Shown piece by piece: positions 9,308 through 19,110 of a stretch of DNA of 64,000 nucleotides. The notes beneath the pieces are model-generated. The model worked only from the letters and a program-made list of their open reading frames with translations. It did no database searches and had not been told where the DNA came from. Positions within the stretch are counted from its first letter, which is position 1, and each line of letters opens with the position of its first letter. This DNA is from JANRLF01 sp033762815 (GTDB taxonomy: Bacteria > Bacteroidota > Bacteroidia > Chitinophagales > CAIOSU01): assembly GCA_033762815.1 (NCBI GenBank), contig JANRLF010000003.1:175252-239251 (forward strand). The letters are read 5' to 3'. Made by a program: the position numbers and the translations under genes.

Positions 9308-10291
9308 TTGATCCGCCTGCTGAACAATAACCAACCTTTTTTGGTGCTGCTGTTACTGGCATACGCCGTGTTGTTCAATCTCGTGCTTTTCACCGACCCT
9401 AGTTTTACCGTACCTGAAACCGATTTTCCTTTCAGCAAATGGCTATTCGAACATTTGAATATTAGCTATAATGCCATTACGGCTATATCCATTGCTTTGG
9501 TGTTTATTCAGGCACTGATGATTACCCAAATACTGAACGATATCAAGTTCTTTAACAAATCCACTTATGTGCCGGGGGTAATTTACATTGTAATGGCCAG
9601 TATGTTTAGGGAGTTTTTGTTTCTAAGCCCAGTATTGATTGCCAATACCTTCATCATCCTCACCTTTGGCCGTTTGTTCAGCATGTACAGGCAGCATTCG
9701 GCGTTTAAGGAAGTTTATGATACGGGTTTATTGATAGGCATCAGTACTTTGATTTATTTCCCCTCCGTGGTATTATTCATTGCCATGTTGATAGCATTGG
9801 GCCTGTTGCGCTCATTTATTTGGCGTGAATGGTTGGTGGGGTTTTTTGGCCTTATCACGCCTTATTATCTGGCTTTTGTGGGCCTTTTCCTATCAGGGGG
9901 CTTGAAGAAGTTTATTGATTACCAATTTGGTAGCGTACTATATGGCTTTAATTCAGGTATCGAATTCAGCTTGCCGGTGCAGATACTGGGGGGAATAATG
10001 GTTATGCTCTTTATAGGTTCCTTTTTCGTATTCCAGAACAACTATTTAAAAAGCCCCATACAGGTGCGTAAGTATTTGGTGCTCACCGCATGGATGCTTA
10101 TCCTACTTTCGGTGTCATTTCTATTCAAGTACACCATGTCGCTGAACCATTTTCTGATAATTACTGTACCTTTGTCATTGGTCATATCATATTTTATATT
10201 GAACGTAAAACGATGGTATGTAGCCGAAGTGGTGCATGCAATGTTGATGATAACAGTATTGGTTTTTCAGCACTTTCCCATAAAGAAATAG
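9308..10291 (+). CDS. DUF6427-like integral membrane protein
   Basis: This 327-residue, highly hydrophobic protein has about nine or ten predicted membrane segments, for example PFLVLLLLAYAVLFNLVLF near the start. The start codon is TTG at 9308, two bases after the preceding stop; the hydrophobic N-terminus begins right there. The opening (RLLNNNQPFLVLLLL) and placement next to purine genes recall the Bacteroidota family DUF6427, whose role is unknown. It is followed seven bases later by purQ. Co-transcription is likely; any functional link with purine synthesis is not shown by sequence. Confidence 0.7.
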   Translation: MIRLLNNNQPFLVLLLLAYAVLFNLVLFTDPSFTVPETDFPFSKWLFEHLNISYNAITAISIALVFIQALMITQILNDIKFFNKSTYVPGVIYIVMASMFREFLFLSPVLIANTFIILTFGRLFSMYRQHSAFKEVYDTGLLIGISTLIYFPSVVLFIAMLIALGLLRSFIWREWLVGFFGLITPYYLAFVGLFLSGGLKKFIDYQFGSVLYGFNSGIEFSLPVQILGGIMVMLFIGSFFVFQNNYLKSPIQVRKYLVLTAWMLILLSVSFLFKYTMSLNHFLIITVPLSLVISYFILNVKRWYVAEVVHAMLMITVLVFQHFPIKK

Positions 10292-10298
10292 GTAGCTT

Positions 10299-11006
10299 AT
10301 GAAATTTGGAGTGGTAATATTTCCGGGTAGCAACTGCGATAGGGACATGATACATGTGCTGCAGGATGTGATGGGCTTTGATGTAAAACCCCTGTGGCAC
10401 AAGGAGGAAAAACTAGCAGGGTTTACTTCCAGCGATTGTATCGTTTTGCCCGGTGGCTTTTCCTATGGCGATTATCTGCGTTCAGGTGCCATCGCCCGCT
10501 TTTCGCCCATTATGGACTCGGTTATCCGTTTTGCCAATGAAGGCGGTACGGTAATGGGCATTTGCAATGGTTTTCAAATTCTTTGTGAGGCAGGCCTTTT
10601 GCCTGGGGCATTGTTACGTAACAAAAACCAGCAATTCATTTGCGACAATATTTACATCAAGGCCGAACACGCTGACACCCGTTTCACCAATGCGGTACCT
10701 ATGGGCAAAGCATTGAAAATACCCATTGCGCATGCCGAGGGCAGGTATTTTGCCGATGAAACCACACTAAAGGAACTTTATAGCAACAATCAAGTTTTGT
10801 TTAAGTACTGCGATAGCCAAGGCAATGTGACCGAAGAGGCGAATGTGAATGGGGCATTGGACAATATTGCTGGTATCTGCAACGCGAGCAAAAATGTATT
10901 CGGTATGATGCCCCACCCAGAAAGGGCATCGGAGATGGTGCTGGGCAATACGGATGGGCTGTATATTTTTGAATCGCTGAAAGAAAGTATATTCCAACAT
11001 GCTTAA
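10299..11006 (+). CDS. purQ: phosphoribosylformylglycinamidine synthase subunit PurQ
   Basis: This is the glutaminase subunit of FGAM synthase, step four of de novo purine synthesis; it supplies ammonia from glutamine to PurL in a PurL-PurQ-PurS complex. The 235-residue protein has the class I glutamine amidotransferase triad: the nucleophile Cys89 in VMGICNGFQIL, and His/Glu in the late MPHPERASE motif. The start KFGVVIFPGSNCDRD is typical of PurQ, and LPGGFSYGDYLRSGAIA is highly conserved. Length fits stand-alone PurQ rather than the large fused PurL of many proteobacteria, so separate purL and purS genes are expected elsewhere in the genome. Confidence 0.97.
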   Translation: MKFGVVIFPGSNCDRDMIHVLQDVMGFDVKPLWHKEEKLAGFTSSDCIVLPGGFSYGDYLRSGAIARFSPIMDSVIRFANEGGTVMGICNGFQILCEAGLLPGALLRNKNQQFICDNIYIKAEHADTRFTNAVPMGKALKIPIAHAEGRYFADETTLKELYSNNQVLFKYCDSQGNVTEEANVNGALDNIAGICNASKNVFGMMPHPERASEMVLGNTDGLYIFESLKESIFQHA

Positions 11007-11035
11007 AAACCGCTGGTTCAATCTCTAGTGCCCCG

Positions 11036-13168
11036 ATGAAGTATTTTCTCTCTCTTTTCCTCCTCTTTTTCAGTACGCTTGTAAAGGCGCAATTTGGTTT
11101 TGGCGGGCTTGGCGGCAGCCAAGAGCCTTTGAACCCCGTCACCTGGAAGTTCAGTTACGATACGGTCAAGGGCAAGCCCGATGAAATCATTTTGCACTTC
11201 GATGCCAAGCTGGACGAGCATTGGTATATCTACTCACAATTCCTTGGCCCAGGCGATATTGAGCCTACACAAATCATTATTGAAGAGGGAAAGGTGAGTA
11301 AAATTGGTAAACCCACGGAGAGTGGTGACAAGCCTACTGATTACTTTGATGAAATCATGGAGCAGCAGGTGAAGAAGTATTACAACTTTGCCCGCTTCTC
11401 ACAACGTTACAAGATACTGGACTTTTCAAAGCCTCTTGTAGGGTATATCCAGTCGCAAACCTGCAATGAGTCTTGCATCCCTACCACCCACGACTTTAAG
11501 CTCGATGTGGCTTTTCTGGCCAAGCGGTTACCACTGACCACGAGTATCGATACCGCCCAAACAGCAGTAATACCTATTGATACCATAGCGCAAAGTACAC
11601 CTACAGGCAGCAATCCTCAAAAAAGTGAAGACCCTTTAAACTTGCCGACCATCGGTATGGCTTCCAATGTGGCCTGTGAAGGTACAGTGGCGGAAACGCC
11701 AGTAGCCGATAAAGGCTTGCTCACTATCTTTTTTCTTGGGTTTATCGGCGGCTTATTGGCTTTGATAACCCCCTGTGTGTTTCCCATGATTCCGCTAACG
11801 GTGAGCTTTTTCACGAAAGGAAGTAATGACAGGCGGAAAGGTGTTTATAAAGCGGCCCTGTATGGCTTTTTTATTCTTTTGATTTATGTACTGCTTAGTG
11901 TGCCCTTCCATGTTTTGGATGGGGTGAATCCTAACATCCTGAACGAGATATCGACCAGTGCATGGCTCAACTTGGCATTCTTTGTCATCTTCATTCTATT
12001 TGCCTTTTCTTTCTTCGGATATTTTGAAATTACCCTTCCCAGCGGCTTCACCAATAAGATTGATTCCGCATCGGATGTAGGTGGTATGATAGGCATCTTT
12101 TTCATGGCGCTGACCTTGGCACTGGTTTCGTTTTCCTGCACCGGCCCCATATTGGGTTCCTTATTGGGCCTTACCGCCGAAGGGGGCACTTCCGCCATGG
12201 AATTGACGGCAGGCATGGCAGGCTTTGGCTTGGCACTGGCATTGCCGTTTGCCCTCTTTGCTGCCTTCCCAGGATGGCTTAAAAACCTGCCAAAGTCAGG
12301 TGGCTGGCTCAATAGCGTAAAAGTGGTCATTGCTTTTGTTGAAATAGCTTTGGCTTTTAAATTCCTCTCCACAGCCGATTTGGTGATGCACTGGGGCCTT
12401 TTAAAAAGGGAAGTTTTCTTTGCCATATGGGTAATTTGCGGTCTCGGTATAACATTATATCTCTTCGGCTATATTCGCTTTCCGCATGATAGTCCTATCA
12501 GGATGTTAGGCCGTCGTTATCCTGATGGCAGCCCCATAAAAAAATTGGGCCGTGGTCGCATTGCAGTGGGCATACTCACCTTGGTTTTTACGGCTTATAT
12601 TGCCCCGGGCGTAACGAATACGGAGTATGCCAATGTTCCCTTGGTAAGTGGGTTCCCGCCCCCCATGTATTATAGCATTTATGAGCGCGAAACCCAATGC
12701 CCACTTGACTTGGACTGCAACAAAAATGATTTTGAAGCCGCATTGAAGAAAGCAAAAGAGCAGCATAAGCCTATTATGATTGATTTTACGGGTTACGGCT
12801 GTGTCAACTGCAGAAAGAATGAGGAATTTGTTTGGCCTGATCAGGAAGTGTTCGATAAATTGAGCAATGACTACGTGTTGGTGTCACTTTATGTGGACGA
12901 TAAAAAGGCACTGCCTGATAGTGAGAAAAGGAAATTTACTTACAACAACAACACCGTTCGGTTGAATACAACCGGTGATATCTGGAGTTTCTTCCAGTAT
13001 AAATATTTCAAAACCTCCAGCCAACCGTACTATGTGGTATTGAGCCCTGACTTAGAGATGCTGGCAAGCCCTGCAGGTGGGTTGATGAACAAAGAGGACT
13101 TTTTAAAGTTTTTAAACTGTGGGCTGGAAGGGTTCAATGCGCAGCAAGAAAAACTTAGCCAAAAGTAA
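11036..13168 (+). CDS. DsbD-like thiol:disulfide interchange protein
   Basis: This 710-residue membrane protein should carry electrons from cytoplasmic thioredoxin to the periplasm. It begins with a signal peptide (FLSLFLLFFSTLVKAQ) and a periplasmic DsbD-N-like domain with a Cys pair in TCNESCIPT. A CcdA/DsbD membrane domain follows with the two buried cysteines in TPCVFPMIPLTVSFF and SFSCTGPILGSLLGL. Last is a thioredoxin-like domain with the active site CVNC (Cys589 and Cys592) in the context FTGYGCVNCRKNEE. All expected cysteine pairs are present, so the relay should be complete. It starts 29 bases after purQ. In Bacteroidota such proteins support cytochrome c maturation or periplasmic disulfide repair; the exact client is unknown. 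Confidence 0.92.
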   Translation: MKYFLSLFLLFFSTLVKAQFGFGGLGGSQEPLNPVTWKFSYDTVKGKPDEIILHFDAKLDEHWYIYSQFLGPGDIEPTQIIIEEGKVSKIGKPTESGDKPTDYFDEIMEQQVKKYYNFARFSQRYKILDFSKPLVGYIQSQTCNESCIPTTHDFKLDVAFLAKRLPLTTSIDTAQTAVIPIDTIAQSTPTGSNPQKSEDPLNLPTIGMASNVACEGTVAETPVADKGLLTIFFLGFIGGLLALITPCVFPMIPLTVSFFTKGSNDRRKGVYKAALYGFFILLIYVLLSVPFHVLDGVNPNILNEISTSAWLNLAFFVIFILFAFSFFGYFEITLPSGFTNKIDSASDVGGMIGIFFMALTLALVSFSCTGPILGSLLGLTAEGGTSAMELTAGMAGFGLALALPFALFAAFPGWLKNLPKSGGWLNSVKVVIAFVEIALAFKFLSTADLVMHWGLLKREVFFAIWVICGLGITLYLFGYIRFPHDSPIRMLGRRYPDGSPIKKLGRGRIAVGILTLVFTAYIAPGVTNTEYANVPLVSGFPPPMYYSIYERETQCPLDLDCNKNDFEAALKKAKEQHKPIMIDFTGYGCVNCRKNEEFVWPDQEVFDKLSNDYVLVSLYVDDKKALPDSEKRKFTYNNNTVRLNTTGDIWSFFQYKYFKTSSQPYYVVLSPDLEMLASPAGGLMNKEDFLKFLNCGLEGFNAQQEKLSQK

Positions 13169-13221
13169 TTGGCATTGTGATTGTATATTTACCGAAACTT
13201 CCAACTCAAAATCATTTGTAT

Positions 13222-14106
13222 ATGAAATCAAGATTTTTCATAATAGCCTTTCTTGCTTCGGCCCTTTTTTTAGGTTCTTGCAAAGACGATAATGACCTTA
13301 AAGATGTGGATTATGCCAAGCTGGCCGAGGATTCGCAAATCAGTCAGGAGATGTCGGAAGACATGTCCAATCAAGTCAATAACGAAACCAAAGGGGGGCA
13401 ATTTAGCAACCAAATCAACAAAACCAGTGGTATTGCGCAATGGAAATCAGCCTTCAATGATTCCATCAACATTACCTTGAATACCAATGGGGGTGTTTTT
13501 CCTATGACCTTGACCATTGATTTCGGGTCAAATGGTGTTACTGGCCTTGATGGGAAGGTTAGAAAGGGGCAATTAGTGGCTCAATTCACTGGCTTATATA
13601 CTGAAGCAGGTACCGTGGTAACCGTAACACCTAACAACTATTATGTTAATGGCTATAAAATTGAAGGTACCAAAACCATTACCAACAACGGACGCAACAG
13701 TAACGGCAAATTATCTTTCACCGAGCAAGACATCAATGGCAGGATTATTAAACCTAATGGAGGCGGTACTATTACCTGGGAGTCAACTAGAACCAATACT
13801 TGGGTATCTGGTGAAGCCTCTGGCGGATTTTTAGGCATTTTTGATGATGAGTATGAAATTACTGGTACTGCTAATGGTGAGATAAGTGATGGTACTGATT
13901 ATACTATTGATATCAGCGCTCCTTTGTTGTATAAGGTCCTTTGCCAAGGCAGTACATATCCCCTATATTCCATAGTAGTGGATGGAGAATTGACGTATTC
14001 TTTGAACGGCACTGAAGTGGCGGTATTGGATTACGGCAACGGCACTTGCGATGCCAGCGGCTCCATTACCTACGGGGGCACCACTTATAACATTGTGGTA
14101 CAGTAG
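13222..14106 (+). CDS. lipoprotein of unknown function
   Basis: The frame is open from 13177, but the ATG at 13222 directly precedes a lipoprotein signal, KSRFFIIAFLASALFLGSC, with the lipidated Cys at residue 20. The mature 294-residue product starts with an acidic linker (CKDDNDLKDVDYAK) and continues as a Gly/Thr/Asn-rich beta domain, including NNGRNSNGKLSFTEQDING and a YGGTTYNIVVQ end. I recognise no named family. It is the last gene before a strong terminator. The composition suggests an outer-membrane or surface-exposed beta protein, which is inference. Confidence 0.75.
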   Translation: MKSRFFIIAFLASALFLGSCKDDNDLKDVDYAKLAEDSQISQEMSEDMSNQVNNETKGGQFSNQINKTSGIAQWKSAFNDSINITLNTNGGVFPMTLTIDFGSNGVTGLDGKVRKGQLVAQFTGLYTEAGTVVTVTPNNYYVNGYKIEGTKTITNNGRNSNGKLSFTEQDINGRIIKPNGGGTITWESTRTNTWVSGEASGGFLGIFDDEYEITGTANGEISDGTDYTIDISAPLLYKVLCQGSTYPLYSIVVDGELTYSLNGTEVAVLDYGNGTCDASGSITYGGTTYNIVVQ

Positions 14107-14127
14107 ATTTACCAAAAGTAAGCTTTT

Positions 14128-14156
14128 AAGGCAGCCCTATACGGGCTGCCTTTTTT
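14128..14156. terminator. bidirectional intrinsic terminator
   Basis: A 10-bp perfect stem (AAGGCAGCCC pairing with GGGCTGCCTT, loop TATAC) is followed by a run of T. It sits between the convergent lipoprotein gene and the membrane protein gene whose stop is at 14155-14157, so it ends plus-strand transcripts and may also serve the minus strand. Confidence 0.85.
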
Positions 14157-16149
14157 ATTGTAGCAGCATGAATCGCTCACCGCTTACCGGGTCCACTAAG
14201 GTTTGCTTTACTTTTGCCAGTAATCCATTGCTTACAATTGCCGAACGGGACGCTATCATGTAAGTAATATGGTAGTAGTCAATGAAGTCAAGCTGGCTCT
14301 TCTCAACTGATACAAAAGTACCTTTTGCCTTTTGATTGGCTACGAATTGATAAAATTGGGTACCGCTATTGGCATTTTCTAGCCTTTCCCTGTTCAATAC
14401 ATCATCGGGTATGGGTATATCGAAAATACTGATGTTGGTAGTTGATAAATACTGGGGCATCAAGGCCAAGTACCAGCTAAGCTTGTACGATTGGGAAGTT
14501 TTGTGCGCCTCTGCTAAGCTATTGCCAGTGTATTCCTCCTTCCCTTTTAAAAAGACGCCGATTAAATTGCTTTTGTCCCTATTGGTCTCTGCGATGCTTT
14601 TCAAATAATGGCCATCAAATGCACTCTTGATAATTTCTTTTCTGCTTCCAATTTTTCCGATGTAAACAAAGCCATTGTATGCTGATATACTAATAAACAA
14701 TATGGCAATGAAAAGCGCAGGTTTTTTATAAACCTGGCCACTAATCAATGAGCTTATCAATACCAAACTCACTGTGACAAGCAGTACATTGATAATAGGA
14801 AAGTTATTTCCTAACAACTGCATGCCATCCTGATTTTTGTAAGCCAGCAGCCAAAGGCCTAATCCGGCAAAGTAAATGCCACAGGCTAAGAATAGAAAGA
14901 AAAATGCTTGCTTTGAAAGTACCTTTAAGCGATTGGCTAAAACAACCAGACCGATTAAAAGAAGTGCATGAAGAAAGTATAATGCTGAAACTTGTATAGT
15001 AGTTAGAACAGCAATATTTATCCGGGTTTTCCATGCAGATGGGCTGAACAGTTCAAGCGACAACTTATCTTTTCCTTCAGAAACACCGGTTCCGAAAAGC
15101 TTAAAGAATACTGCCACGATTAGCGCAAACAAAAGGGTATAGCCACATACTCGAAGTGCCTCTTTCCGCTCGAACCACTGAAACTTCAGGTTCAGCAACA
15201 ATAAAGCAATAGTTACAAATACAGTCACCGCTAATGCACTCATATATACCAAGCCAATAGAGAGCAGTATCAAAAAACCCAGCGCATAATGCCTCCTTAC
15301 AAAAAACAAGCAAGAAAGGATAGCAAATGGAACAATCTGCATCAACTTAGGTAGGCTAATAGCCGTAGTGCCAAAATGATGCAAGCGGTAATTGGCTTTT
15401 GATAGATAATATATCTTCATAAAAACAGGAAGATAGAGGTGCCCAAAAAAGAACAATACCGCACCCACTAAAATCATCCAAGGCCTAATGCTAAAAAATT
15501 GCTCTAATAAAGCAATCATGCCCATTATACTAAGCAATGCAATGCTACTATCAACCATCAACTTATAGACTAAATAGTGGTTAAGTCCAGTAATGGAACT
15601 GATACCGGCAGTCTGCCACAAATCAAAGAAATGGAATAGGTGAACGCCTGGGTAATCTGGTGCAAGCAACTGTTCAGGCACAAACTTGTTTTCAATGCCA
15701 GAAATGCCCAACGACTTGGCTATCATGGCATGATAGGCATAATCATTTCCACTTTCAACGATAAAAGGAAATGGCCCTCCAACATAAATTGTTGAAAGCA
15801 TCAGAGCAAAGCATGACAAGCTTAATGATATTAATAGGGTACCAGGTATAATAAAAGACTTTGTTGCTACTCCCTCTATCATACTCGGAACCTTACGGCT
15901 TTCATAAATGAATGCAATCAATAAGGGTATGAAAACAATATTGATGGTAAGCCCTCTTGATTTGATGATAGCAAAAAAGGCAGTAAACAATACCATCCCT
16001 AAAATGCTGCTAATAAAAAGGGTGGTATAAGGTTGTTGCCTATTCAAAATAGAAGGCACACTATAACGAATTACCACAAAGCCTATAATTGATAGAACAA
16101 TGAGATAGGCTAACTGTGAAAACAAATAGGGGTAAACTAGCTGAAACAT
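14155..16149 (-). CDS. large multi-spanning membrane protein, possible GT-C-type glycosyltransferase
   Basis: This 664-residue protein has about 13-15 predicted membrane segments and a soluble C-terminal tail. An early extracytoplasmic loop has VESGNDYAYHAMIAKSLG, an acidic residue followed by HA, which resembles the first-loop acidic motif of GT-C glycosyltransferases; this is weak evidence. It sits one base downstream of a GT2 enzyme of the dolichyl-phosphate type. In known GtrB-GtrC-type pairs, the GT2 makes a polyprenyl-phosphate sugar and a large membrane partner transfers it outside the membrane. That pairing is my main reason for the tentative role. No family name can be given from sequence alone. 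Confidence 0.6.
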   Translation of the reverse strand: MFQLVYPYLFSQLAYLIVLSIIGFVVIRYSVPSILNRQQPYTTLFISSILGMVLFTAFFAIIKSRGLTINIVFIPLLIAFIYESRKVPSMIEGVATKSFIIPGTLLISLSLSCFALMLSTIYVGGPFPFIVESGNDYAYHAMIAKSLGISGIENKFVPEQLLAPDYPGVHLFHFFDLWQTAGISSITGLNHYLVYKLMVDSSIALLSIMGMIALLEQFFSIRPWMILVGAVLFFFGHLYLPVFMKIYYLSKANYRLHHFGTTAISLPKLMQIVPFAILSCLFFVRRHYALGFLILLSIGLVYMSALAVTVFVTIALLLLNLKFQWFERKEALRVCGYTLLFALIVAVFFKLFGTGVSEGKDKLSLELFSPSAWKTRINIAVLTTIQVSALYFLHALLLIGLVVLANRLKVLSKQAFFFLFLACGIYFAGLGLWLLAYKNQDGMQLLGNNFPIINVLLVTVSLVLISSLISGQVYKKPALFIAILFISISAYNGFVYIGKIGSRKEIIKSAFDGHYLKSIAETNRDKSNLIGVFLKGKEEYTGNSLAEAHKTSQSYKLSWYLALMPQYLSTTNISIFDIPIPDDVLNRERLENANSGTQFYQFVANQKAKGTFVSVEKSQLDFIDYYHITYMIASRSAIVSNGLLAKVKQTLVDPVSGERFMLLQ

Positions 16150-16150
16150 A

Positions 16151-17074
16151 CTAATCTATGTTGGTATCCTTAAGTATGTATAAGGGCCTATTGCGTATAT
16201 TTTGACTTAATCTGCTCATATACTCGCCAATAATACCGATCCCAATAAGCTGTACCCCCCCTATGAACAGAATACTGATAATGGTAGATGCCCAACCTCT
16301 TTGGTATTGTGGGTCGTAGGCTTTGGCAAACAAGGCATATATAATCAAAAGGAAAGAAATGCCTGAGATAAAAAAACCGGCGAAGGTCGCAAACTTGAGC
16401 GGTAGGTCAGAAAATGAGGTAATGCCGTCCAATGCAAAGCGAATCATTTTCTTATAGGTATAGCCTGTTTTGCCACCGTGCCTTTCCGCCCTGTCGTATT
16501 CAATATAGGTTTGGTTAAAACCTATCCAGGAAATCTGGCCCCGTAAAAATTTATGCTGTTCCGGCATTTTCTTTAAATACTCTACAATCTTACGGTCAAT
16601 AATTCTGAAGTCACCAGTGTCTACCGGTATCTCTACAGAAGTAATGCTTTTTAAGATGCGGTAAAAATATTTGGCAGTTATCTTCTTCATCAACCCTTCC
16701 CCCTGCCTGCTTCTGCGTTTGGCATATACAACTTGGTACCCTGCCTTCAGTTTTTCGTATAGGTCATTGATCAATTCAGGTGGGTCTTGTAAATCGGCAT
16801 CAATAATTACTACGGCATCACCTTTGGTATGGTCAAGACCTGCGGTAACTGCGATTTGGTGGCCAAAGTTTCTACTGAAAATGATGAATTTTACCCTTGG
16901 GTCTTTGGCCGCCAGTTCCTTTATCAATACTTCCGATAAATCCCTACTACCGTCATTTACGAACACCAATTCATAGGAATCGGTAATAGCAGCGCAAACC
17001 TTGTTAAGCCTTTCATACAATAAATGAATATTCTTTTCTTCATTGTAGATAGGAATAACTATAGAAAGCTCCAT
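16151..17074 (-). CDS. GT2 glycosyltransferase, polyprenyl-phosphate sugar synthase type
   Basis: This 307-residue enzyme has a GT2 domain with IPIYNEEKNIHLLYERL at the start, the metal-binding DAD motif in VVIIDADLQDPPELI, and GDFRIIDRKIVEYL, where this family has a conserved D/R segment. Two C-terminal membrane helices (FATFAGFFISGISFLLIIYAL and the ISILFIGGVQLIGIGIIGEY stretch) anchor it, as in GtrB/DPMS-like proteins. It likely moves a sugar from UDP- or GDP-sugar to undecaprenyl phosphate on the cytoplasmic face. The following gene encodes a large membrane protein that could use the product. The donor sugar cannot be predicted. Confidence 0.88.
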   Translation of the reverse strand: MELSIVIPIYNEEKNIHLLYERLNKVCAAITDSYELVFVNDGSRDLSEVLIKELAAKDPRVKFIIFSRNFGHQIAVTAGLDHTKGDAVVIIDADLQDPPELINDLYEKLKAGYQVVYAKRRSRQGEGLMKKITAKYFYRILKSITSVEIPVDTGDFRIIDRKIVEYLKKMPEQHKFLRGQISWIGFNQTYIEYDRAERHGGKTGYTYKKMIRFALDGITSFSDLPLKFATFAGFFISGISFLLIIYALFAKAYDPQYQRGWASTIISILFIGGVQLIGIGIIGEYMSRLSQNIRNRPLYILKDTNID

Positions 17075-17176
17075 GGATGCTTGAATTACTTTGCGTTGTT
17101 AAAATTAGAAATTTTTCCCTTTTCAGCGATTTAACTTAGCATTATCCTTTCCGCCAAAATGGCAGAATACCTTGGG

Positions 17177-17191
17177 TGGCACGCACTTTGA
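17177..17191 (+). promoter_or_regulatory. -24/-12-like (sigma-54 type) site upstream of htpG
   Basis: TGGCACG, four bases, then TTGA: this matches the sigma-54 consensus TGGCACG-N4-TTGC except for the final C. The GG doublet and the -12 element are correctly spaced. The htpG start codon lies 27 bases downstream. It is a single hand-found site and could be chance. Confidence 0.4.
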
Positions 17192-17217
17192 CAAACCGTG
17201 TTCAAAATCCAAAAACC

Positions 17218-19107
17218 ATGTCGCAAATAGAAACTGGCAGTATCAATGTGCAAACGGAAAACATTTTTCCGATTATCAAGAAGTTCTTGTATTCCGACCA
17301 TGAGATTTTTTTGAGGGAATTGATTTCCAATGCGGTAGATGCTACACAAAAGCTGAAAAAGCTGTCAGCATTGGGCGATGTGCAAGGCGAAATTGGCGAT
17401 ACCAACATTGAAGTGAAGATTGACAAAGATGCAGGCACGCTGACTATTAGCGATAAGGGTATAGGTATGACGGCCGCTGAGGTGAAAAAATATATCAACC
17501 AGATAGCCTTTTCCAGTGCCCAAGAGTTCTTGGACAAGTTCAAGCAAAAAGATGCTACGGACAATACCGCCATCATAGGCCACTTTGGATTGGGCTTTTA
17601 TTCTTCGTTCATGGTATCGGATAAGGTGGAGATAGTAACCCAATCCTATCAAGAAGGTGCCGAAGCCGTAAAGTGGACTTGCGATGGCAGCCCTAGCTAT
17701 ACCTTGGAGCCGACGGAAAAGAATGGCCGGGGAACGGATATTGTCCTACATATCAACGCTGACTCAAAGGAGTTTCTAGAGGATTTCCGTATAGAAGGCC
17801 TTCTAAACAAGTATTGTAAATTCTTGCCGGTTCCTATCAAATTTGGCACCACTACCAAAACGCAAAAGGTAGGCGAAGGGGATGATGCCAAGGAAGAAAC
17901 GATAACCGAAGACCGCATCATCAATAACACGGTACCTGCCTGGACTAAATCGCCCTCAGAATTGAAGGATGAGGAGTATCTGGATTTTTACAACGAACTG
18001 TATCCCTATTCAGAGCCGCCCCTCTTTTGGATACACCTGAATGTGGATTATCCCTTTAACCTAACGGGTATCCTCTATTTCCCCAAGCTGAACAATACTT
18101 TCGAAGTACAGAAAAACAAAATACAATTGTACAGCAACCAAGTATTCGTAACGGATGCCGTTGAAAACATTGTCCCTGATTTCTTAATGCATTTGCACGG
18201 CGTTATCGATTCGCCCGATATTCCGTTGAACGTTTCCCGCAGCTACTTGCAAAGCGACCCGAACGTTAAGAAAATCAACAGCTATATCACCAAAAAGGTA
18301 GCCGATAAACTGGAGGAACTGTTCAAGAAAGACAGGAAGGCTTTTGAGGAGAAATGGGAGAACATTCATTTGTTCGTGAAGTACGGAATGATCAGCGATG
18401 ACAAGTTTTCAGAGAAAGCCAAGCAATTTTGCCTACTGGAGAATACCTCCAAGAATTTCTTCACAATTGAGGAGTACCAAGAGAAAATAAAAGGCAACCA
18501 AACCGACAAGCACGGCAATCTGGTAATGGTGTATGCCAATAATGCTGAAGCGCAGGACAACTTTATTCAACCTGCAATAGCGAAAGGGTACGATATATTG
18601 TTGTTCGAAACAATTATCGACCACCACTTTATCAACCATTTGGAAAGCAAACTGGAGAAAGTAAGCTTTAAGCGGGTAGATGCCGATACTTTGGACAGAT
18701 TGGTCGAAAAGGAGGAGGAAGCCCAATCGGTACTTTCAAAAGAAGAGGTGGACAGCGTTCAAAAGTTGTTCATTGATACCATTAATACCCCAACGGTAAC
18801 GGTCATGACCAAGGCACTATCGCCCGATGAGCAGCCCGTGTACATCACAAAGCCCGAGTTTATGCGCCGTATGAAAGATATGGCGGCAGTTTCCGGAGGC
18901 GGCGGCTTTGGCAATTTCCCTGAACAACTGAATCTGGTAGTGAACACCAACCACGAATTGATTGGCAAGTTGCTGGGCGAATCATCTTACGAGCGCAAGA
19001 CTGACTTGGTGAACCAACTGTACGACTTGGCCTTGCTTTCGCAAAACATGCTGAAAGGGCCTAAGCTTACCAGCTTCATACAACGTAGTGTAGGGCTTAT
19101 CAAGTAA
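17218..19107 (+). CDS. htpG: molecular chaperone HtpG (Hsp90)
   Basis: This cytosolic ATP-dependent chaperone dimer is 629 residues long. The N-terminal GHKL ATPase domain carries SDHEIFLRELISNAVDA (catalytic Glu and the Asn that binds magnesium), ISDKGIGMTAAEV, and IGHFGLGFYSSFMV for the ATP lid. The middle domain has the conserved RGTDIVLHIN and a client/Arg region (IPLNVSRSYLQSD), and the C-terminal dimerisation part is complete. The frame extends upstream to 17176, but the ATG at 17218 gives the standard start (SQIETGSINVQTEN) and the extra 14 codons overlap the probable promoter. Expression is expected to be stress-related; a sigma-54-like site precedes it. Confidence 0.97.
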   Translation: MSQIETGSINVQTENIFPIIKKFLYSDHEIFLRELISNAVDATQKLKKLSALGDVQGEIGDTNIEVKIDKDAGTLTISDKGIGMTAAEVKKYINQIAFSSAQEFLDKFKQKDATDNTAIIGHFGLGFYSSFMVSDKVEIVTQSYQEGAEAVKWTCDGSPSYTLEPTEKNGRGTDIVLHINADSKEFLEDFRIEGLLNKYCKFLPVPIKFGTTTKTQKVGEGDDAKEETITEDRIINNTVPAWTKSPSELKDEEYLDFYNELYPYSEPPLFWIHLNVDYPFNLTGILYFPKLNNTFEVQKNKIQLYSNQVFVTDAVENIVPDFLMHLHGVIDSPDIPLNVSRSYLQSDPNVKKINSYITKKVADKLEELFKKDRKAFEEKWENIHLFVKYGMISDDKFSEKAKQFCLLENTSKNFFTIEEYQEKIKGNQTDKHGNLVMVYANNAEAQDNFIQPAIAKGYDILLFETIIDHHFINHLESKLEKVSFKRVDADTLDRLVEKEEEAQSVLSKEEVDSVQKLFIDTINTPTVTVMTKALSPDEQPVYITKPEFMRRMKDMAAVSGGGGFGNFPEQLNLVVNTNHELIGKLLGESSYERKTDLVNQLYDLALLSQNMLKGPKLTSFIQRSVGLIK

Positions 19108-19110
19108 TGC

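Noticed and set aside
13184..13191. Promoter box TATATTTA before the lipoprotein at 13222
   Set aside because: The final G of TAnnTTTG is missing and the upstream TTG is only 12 bases away.
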